64,000 nucleotides of DNA from Coturnix japonica (lineage: Eukaryota; Chordata; Aves; Galliformes; Phasianidae). Of this stretch, positions 58,762-64,000 are shown in pieces (within the stretch, counting starts at the first letter, position 1; the number at the start of each line of letters is the position of its first letter). The position numbers and the translations under genes were made by a program. The stretch is taken from positions 12,347,594 through 12,411,593 of the forward strand of contig NC_029535.1 in the NCBI RefSeq assembly GCF_001577835.2. Reading direction: 5' to 3'. Below the pieces are notes generated by a model, which saw nothing but the letters and a program-made list of their open reading frames with translations, was not told the DNA's origin and searched no databases.

Positions 58762-61129
58762 AGTGTTTAGTTATTCTATGAATTGCATTCTTCCTGCTAC
58801 ATGAGAAAAAGTTCTTCCTCCTTCCTTATTACACTGTAACCTGAATGCCCTCCTGTCAGTGGGAATTAACAAGTCTTTGTGATGGCTCTGTGTCAAACAG
58901 TGTGGTTTTTTAGCTGGATTAGTTACTGGTATCAGCTCCAAATGAATCTTAGTATCCATTGTACCAGTGGGAAGCATCTGCTGTGGCTTGTTCACAAAGG
59001 AATAGCAATGGAAGAGAGAACAACTGTGCAAACAATGACAGGTCTTGCTCATGGATGTAGCCTGGAGGTGCTGGACACTCCCAGGGCCTGTCACCCTATG
59101 CTCTCAAACTGCCTCGAAAACCTGCCCACCCTTGCAGAAGGCAATACCAGGTCCTTGCAAGAGAAATCAGGAATTCACTTCTCATCAGCAGGTGGCTGCT
59201 CAGCCATCTGTGGGGAAGCAAAGATTTTACTTGGGAAGGCAATGCTATGACCCTGAGAATCCCCTTTCTCCTGTGTTTCTTGGGCTTCTGTGGGTGAGCA
59301 CAGCATTCTGGGGCACTGTTCTGGCTGTGCCTCTGCTTCATATTGATATGGGCAGAGTGGGAAGAAGAAAGGCTTGATACTGTGCAAACTCTATTCATGA
59401 GCGGCTGAAACTGCTGTGCTTCCGGCACTGTTCCTGTCACAAACCTAAAACACAGCATGAAGAAAGTTCCCTCCACACCAGCCAGAGCCAGCTTGAAAGC
59501 AAAGTGTTTGAGCTGACAGTGCCTGGGGAGGAGAGGCTGGTTAAGAAAGAGAGAGAGCTGAGGGCAAGGGAATTGTTTCTTTCCTTGGAAAGGCTATTCT
59601 CCTTGGATCCTCCTCTCTTTCCAGGAAGAAATCAGCTCTGGCAGCCTTTGCATCTCTGCAGTGTCTCTCCTTTCTAGCCACTCCACAGTACACAAAATGA
59701 AAAAGGGTGCCTTGGCTGTTGCCGCTGTGCTGGTGATCCACCTTGTCCATTGCCATGCTGATGACCTGCTCTGTGCCCAGTAGAGGTGAGGCTGTGACAG
59801 CAGCTGCCCTGCTATGAAAGGTGACGGGCACCAAGGTGCGGCACTTCATCTTGCATTGGCTGCAGCCAGTCTCAGGAGATCTGACAGAAAAGTGGTGGTG
59901 TGGTCTCAGACTTGAGCTGGTGATTACGTTGTGCCTTCTCTCTGTTCCCCCAGCGTGGTGCTGGCTCAGGGTAACTAGAGCTGCTCTAAACCCTGAAATC
60001 TGCAGTGCTAGTGAAAATGTAAACAAAAAGCTGTTTGTTTAGTTCAAAATACCCTTATAAATGAAATAGCTTAAACCCAGGTTTTGCACAGTGAACTGCA
60101 CCAAGTTTTTCTAAGTTTATCTGAGAAAAATATGTCCTTGTCAAAGCAGAGCTGGGTTTGTTGCTGCAATCAGGCGCTGTTCCTGGCAGACTTTCCAGGT
60201 AGCTGCATTAAGCTGTTGTGGAGAGCTGCTGAAGGTTGCATAAGATCAAAAACTCGGTGAACCTGACTGAAACACACTTTATGCTTGTAATGCAGAGAGT
60301 ACCTATACGCCTCTGAGTCATGAGGCGGTGACAGTTTGGGGACAAAGGGCAGTTGGGGCCAGTAGAGCCCATTAGGTCACCGAAACTGGCTGCTGTATGT
60401 CACAGATACCATCTGTAAAACCAAGCACTGAGCCTCACAGCCTGTGCTCCAGGAGGGTGTCTAGACAGACACAGAACTCATAGTCATGCTGCTTTAGCTG
60501 GGTGACATCAGGGAATGAAGAGCTCTCGCTTCCACTTCTGTTATGACAAAATTCAGCCTGATATATAGCTGGAGTTTTTCTGGCTGTGGCTACATTGTGT
60601 AGTCACCCTGCTTGTTCCTAACTAACAAATTATGAGCCCTGGCATCATCTTTAAATCCCACTTCAGGTGATTCTGTTTTGATGCAGCTCCCACTGGCTCT
60701 GGGGAGCTGGTGGCACTGCTTCTCTGTCCTGTTCTGCACCCTTCTCATGAGCTACAAGACCTGCACCGGGCTGGGCTGCTGGGCTGCCTGGAGGAGGTGA
60801 CAGAGCATGTTCAGCCTGGCCATGGACCAAACCCTTCATCCGTGGTATTCAGACAGGTACACAGCATAAACACAGTTCAGCAGCATTCACCTACAGCTAA
60901 ATCTTGCTAGTCATAGCCAGGTCAACAGGTAGAGACATGTCAGGGATCCCTGAGCTTGCTGGCATGAGCAGTGCCACGGTGCAGTATCACAAGAGGAAGA
61001 AGGGCAAGGAGTTGGCACAGACAACACCACGCACACCAGAAATTCTGTTTCCAATGGGAAATGGCCTATTGGACATGATGCCATCTTTCCCCATGGATGA
61101 GCAGGACCAGTGTTCATCCTCCATTCCTG

Positions 61130-61200
61130 GTCAGCGGGAGAGGTCCTAGAGGATTGGTGGCTTGCCAGCCTTACTCCCATCTACAAGAAGGGACATAAAG
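61130..61200 (+). mobile_element. Possible small CR1 ORF2 fragment
   Basis: GAGGTCCTAGAGGATTGGTG and then ACTCCCATCTACAAGAAGGG resemble the CR1 polymerase region encoding a PIYKKG-like motif. Only about 70 bp match and the flanks do not, so this is tentative. Confidence 0.4.
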
Positions 61201-61318
61201 AATGCAAATGAATCACACTTGAAAAGTACTAACCCATCACATGCACATATGCAACTGTTCAGCACCTCCACAACAAATCTGATGCTTCCAGAAGCTGTTG
61301 GTCCTGCACATTCAGTGA

Positions 61319-61519
61319 ATGATGGACAGAAAACTCCTGTGCTTTATCCTCCTGATGTTTGTGGTGTGTGGCAGAGGGTCTAGGGATGCCGCAAGTAACT
61401 CCTCCCCAGGTAAAGCAACTAGGCAGAAAAAGCACAGCTCTGGAGAAATGCAGACATCCAGGCAGCTTGCCTGCAAGAATGGCTGCAGCTCTAAAAGAAG
61501 CCACTTCCAGATGACCTAG
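61319..61519 (+). CDS. Small ORF with a signal-peptide-like start (uncertain)
   Basis: A 66-codon frame begins MMDRKLLCFILLMFVVCGRG, a basic start followed by a strongly hydrophobic stretch and small residues, the pattern of a secretory signal peptide. About 90 bases in, CCCAG/GTAAAG forms a plausible donor, so the real product, if any, could be spliced. The rest of the unspliced frame is basic with three cysteines. No family was recognised. A chance ORF is quite possible. Confidence 0.2.
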   Translation: MMDRKLLCFILLMFVVCGRGSRDAASNSSPGKATRQKKHSSGEMQTSRQLACKNGCSSKRSHFQMT

Positions 61520-62205
61520 CATCCCCTCACATGGGGAGACATTAAATCAATATTATTGCACTCCAATAGGCAGATCCAGCTTATGTCCACTGCTGAGGCT
61601 TCAACGTGTTCAGTAATAGCCAAAATGAACCACACTGGAGGTTGAACTGTGTGCAGGAGCAAGGAGATTTTCAGACCACATTGCCACTGCTGATGCTGTG
61701 GAGAGCATCAGTAAGACCACTCAAGAGATACTCTGCAGTCAAAGCCTGTGAGGGAAGGAAAAGGAATTTGTGCATGGCCTTGTGTGAAGGTCACTGCAGT
61801 GATAACCGTGGGTGTGTGCTGCAGAAGCAGTGCAGAGAAGACAGGAAGAGAGTTGCAGTGCTGTGCTAAGCAGGTGTGTGCCCTGCTGTTGGTGGCAGGC
61901 CAGCTTTCTGACTCCGATCCTGGACTGCTGAAATACTTCATTTGCTTTCTGTGCTTAGCAAGCCATACCAGTACCTGGGAACCCTTTCTTCACACTGGGC
62001 TTCTGAGAGGCTGCAAGAAGCACTGGCCATTGAGCCTCAGATTTGTGGGACCAGGGCTGTGGGTGCTTGTAGCTTGCAACCATATATTCAAAGTTTGTGT
62101 TTATCTGGTGCAAATAATCTTATTTCTGGTTGCTAATTTTTCAGAAGGATTCAGCAAAGCTTACTCAGAATGCCTGAACTGGAGGGAAGTTACACATTTG
62201 GTGTT

Positions 62206-62493
62206 TTAGAAAATGAATTCAAATGGCTTTTCCAAGGGATTCTCGTCACCATCACCATCCATGGTGAAAGCAATTAAACCTCTCTTAGACTGATACTTCC
62301 ATGCAAAATAATTATTATATAGCATATTGCCAAGATCAAGCACAGCCAAATAATCCACAGGAGGCACCAGTTCTGGGCTCTGTGCTATTGTTCTCCAGAT
62401 GAGGTATAAATCATTTGCAGCAGCAGCAGCAGCTGTTTTTAGCACTGGTAAAGGCCTCTTGAGCCTGATTTCACCTTTTCTGCTCTCAGCCAT
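62206..62493 (-). CDS. 95-codon ORF of unknown function (uncertain)
   Basis: The frame begins MAESRKGEIRLKRPLPVLKT, has a six-alanine run made by a GCA/GCT repeat, and continues with protein-like composition (DLYLIWRTIAQSPELVPPVD). A TATAAATA lies about 40 bp upstream of the ATG on the same strand, and a CTCTGCAG acceptor-like site lies about 10 bp upstream. No family was recognised. It could be a chance ORF, an exon of an unknown gene, or a decayed copy. Confidence 0.2.
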   Translation of the reverse strand: MAESRKGEIRLKRPLPVLKTAAAAAANDLYLIWRTIAQSPELVPPVDYLAVLDLGNMLYNNYFAWKYQSKRGLIAFTMDGDGDENPLEKPFEFIF

Positions 62494-63085
62494 GCTTGCT
62501 CCTGCAGAGATGCAAGGATGAGATATTTATAGAACAACAGCAGGAGTCCCGCTGTGAACAGGAGCAAAATGAAACATGGAGTAAAAACATTAGGATTTCC
62601 TCAGAATAAAACAAATATAGCAAAGGTGCAAATGCTCCTTTTGGGAAAGATAAAAACGTGGCACAAATGGTGTTGGTGCCAAAGGCAGGCAGTAATTAAG
62701 ACTGGAGGAGATAACCTAGTGGGCGATGCCAATTGTTCTGACAGATCACTCTGATGGGGCAGATGCTCCTTGACCATGGGTGTAAAACATGCCTTGACTC
62801 CACCAAAAGCAGCATCAGTTCAGCAGCCCTGGGAATGCTGTGCTGATACATGGGGCTGTGCATGCCTATGATAGTGCCCTCGCACTTGGGGAGATACTTA
62901 ATTCAGTAGATCTGGGGAAGGTTCTAATTCACAACACTGATGTCTTTTGCAGATGGAAATCCAATTAAGCTGTTGGCTTCCAGGAGTTAATTTTGCATTA
63001 TGTAATTATGAGCTAATAGAAAGCAATTTTCCCTGAAATGTTTTTTGTTCCTTGGTGTCCTCATCCCCAGACTTCTGGAAGACAG

Positions 63086-63502
63086 TCACATTTCTGCAGG
63101 TTGTGAAGTTCTAAATTCTTTTCCACTGGTGGCTTGAGTAGAAGCAGAATTCATCTCACTTTTTTTTTGCCCACGGTGTTCATTTTTAAATCCAGCCCCG
63201 TGTCTGAATAGTCCAAGAGTTTCTTTTCCATCCACAAGCTCCCAGCAGCAAGAGGCTCGATCCTGCCCATTCCTCCTCTGTCCTGTAGATGTCTGTACAG
63301 TTCCTCCTGGACCAGGAATAAAGCAGCACACCTCCACAGTATCCATGACCAAGAGTGGCTTGAATGGAGAATCTCCTGGTATCCCAGTCCCAACATTGTG
63401 GTGCAATGAATATTCTGAGTATTGTTCATTCTTGAACTCGTAGACGGATTTGTCTGCTTGGTAGTATTTTAGCTCAGCAATGGTCACAGCTTTTTTTTGC
63501 AA
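63086..63502 (-). CDS. 138-codon ORF of unknown function (uncertain)
   Basis: The frame begins MQKKAVTIAELKYYQADKSV. No domain was recognised, and a second overlapping frame of 92 codons is also open, which weakens the case. It lies on the same strand as the ORF at 62206-62493, so the two could be parts of one unrecognised gene. Most likely chance. Confidence 0.12.
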   Translation of the reverse strand: MQKKAVTIAELKYYQADKSVYEFKNEQYSEYSLHHNVGTGIPGDSPFKPLLVMDTVEVCCFIPGPGGTVQTSTGQRRNGQDRASCCWELVDGKETLGLFRHGAGFKNEHRGQKKSEMNSASTQATSGKEFRTSQPAEM

Positions 63503-63674
63503 GGAATTCTGTCAAGAGGTATTTTAATATCTGGATGAGTTACACTTGTGGTAAATGACACGATAATGTTATGTGGTCTGCTGAAGTTTCCTTTTTTGGT
63601 AAATTTTGGAAAGTACCTCCTGACATATTCTCCAGCCAAAATATTTAGCTCAGAGGCATTTTACTTGTTTTTGG

Positions 63675-64000
63675 GAAGCTGGGCAAGTTGATGATCGTCA
63701 TTAGTGGTGCAGAGTCTGGTTGGAGACCTGTAACTAGCGGTGTTCCCCAGGGGTTGGTGCTGGGTCTGATCTTGTTCAACATCTTCATCAATGACCAAGT
63801 TTGCTGATGATACGAAGTTGAGAAGATTGGCTGACACCAAAAGAGAAAAAGAAGACAGAGGGGACCTGATCCAGTTCTATAAATATCGAAGGTGTGGGGG
63901 GCAAAGTGATGAGGGCAGACTCTTTTCAGCAGTGTGTGGAGACAGGACAAGGGGAAATGGCCAGAAACTGGAGCATAGGAAGTTCTGCACAAATGTGTGC
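63675..64000 (+). mobile_element. CR1 LINE fragment with internal deletions, cut by the window edge
   Basis: Plus-strand sequence follows CR1 through GGTGTTCCCCAGGGGTTGGT (reverse-transcriptase GVPQG region) and CAACATCTTCATCAATGACC. It then jumps to AAGTTTGCTGATGATACGAA, and again to the ORF2 end and 3' untranslated segment (GGGGACCTGATCCAG, GTGTGGAGACAGGACAAGG). At least two internal deletions relative to the consensus are evident. The element continues past the window. Confidence 0.88.

Larger units (their letters stand above)
54110..63670. other. Gene-poor interval to the right of SLC9A8
   Basis: No exon of a known gene was recognised; the expected syntenic neighbour B4GALT5 was not found. 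The interval contains homopolymer and tetranucleotide tracts (listed), and three ORFs of uncertain status at 61319-61519, 62206-62493 and 63086-63502. Confidence 0.45.

Noticed and set aside
59541-60026. 161-codon minus-strand ORF
   Set aside because: No domain, no splice or promoter context, and composition like translated noncoding DNA.
54110-64000. B4GALT5, expected by synteny
   Set aside because: No segment resembling its signal-anchor exon or galactosyltransferase exons was seen on either strand; it probably lies beyond the window.
1-64000. CRISPR arrays, bacterial operons, insertion sequences, rRNA or tRNA genes, endogenous retroviruses
   Set aside because: None seen. The tandem repeats present are minisatellites without spacers, and the mobile elements recognised are all CR1 fragments.

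Overview
The window looks like nuclear DNA from a bird, most likely a galliform close to chicken. It has vertebrate multi-exon genes with CpG-island promoters, and its recognisable interspersed repeats are CR1 LINE fragments, the typical avian family. From memory, the gene order matches the human 20q13 block SLC9A8-SPATA2-RNF114, which is an avian chromosome 20 block in chicken. No prokaryotic, phage or plasmid content was seen, and no intact virus-like element was recognised.

Layout: 1-1.3 kb is gene-free flank facing the side where SNAI1 lies in other vertebrates. RNF114 is on the minus strand at about 1.3-6.1 kb, with six coding exons totalling 225 codons. A CpG-rich promoter at 6.0-6.6 kb appears to be shared head to head with SPATA2 on the plus strand (two coding exons, 523 codons). 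The SPATA2 interval then appears a second time: 6833-16389 and 16490-26045 are nearly identical and are separated by exactly 100 N. This is most simply two overlapping contigs that were never merged, so the real locus probably has one SPATA2. From 26 to 35 kb there is gene-poor sequence with an orphan CpG island at about 28.7-29.3 kb. SLC9A8 (NHE8) is on the minus strand at 35.6-53.3 kb. All 16 coding exons could be placed; they sum to 1725 nt (574 aa plus stop), and every junction phase agrees. One of its introns has AT-AC ends of the minor (U12) spliceosome class. A 23-bp minisatellite lies just upstream of the SLC9A8 promoter. From 54 to 64 kb no gene could be recognised; a few small ORFs of uncertain status and a CR1 fragment at the edge are noted. 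B4GALT5, the expected next gene, was not found.

How the genes relate: RNF114 (RING E3 ligase with ubiquitin-binding zinc fingers) and SPATA2 (adaptor bringing the deubiquitinase CYLD to the HOIP/LUBAC linear-ubiquitin ligase) both act in ubiquitin-controlled NF-kB and cell-death signalling, and they share a promoter region. SLC9A8 is a sodium/proton exchanger of Golgi, endosomal and apical membranes with no obvious functional link; it is a long-standing syntenic neighbour. Gene identities come from matching the translated exons to family sequences known from memory. No database search was run.
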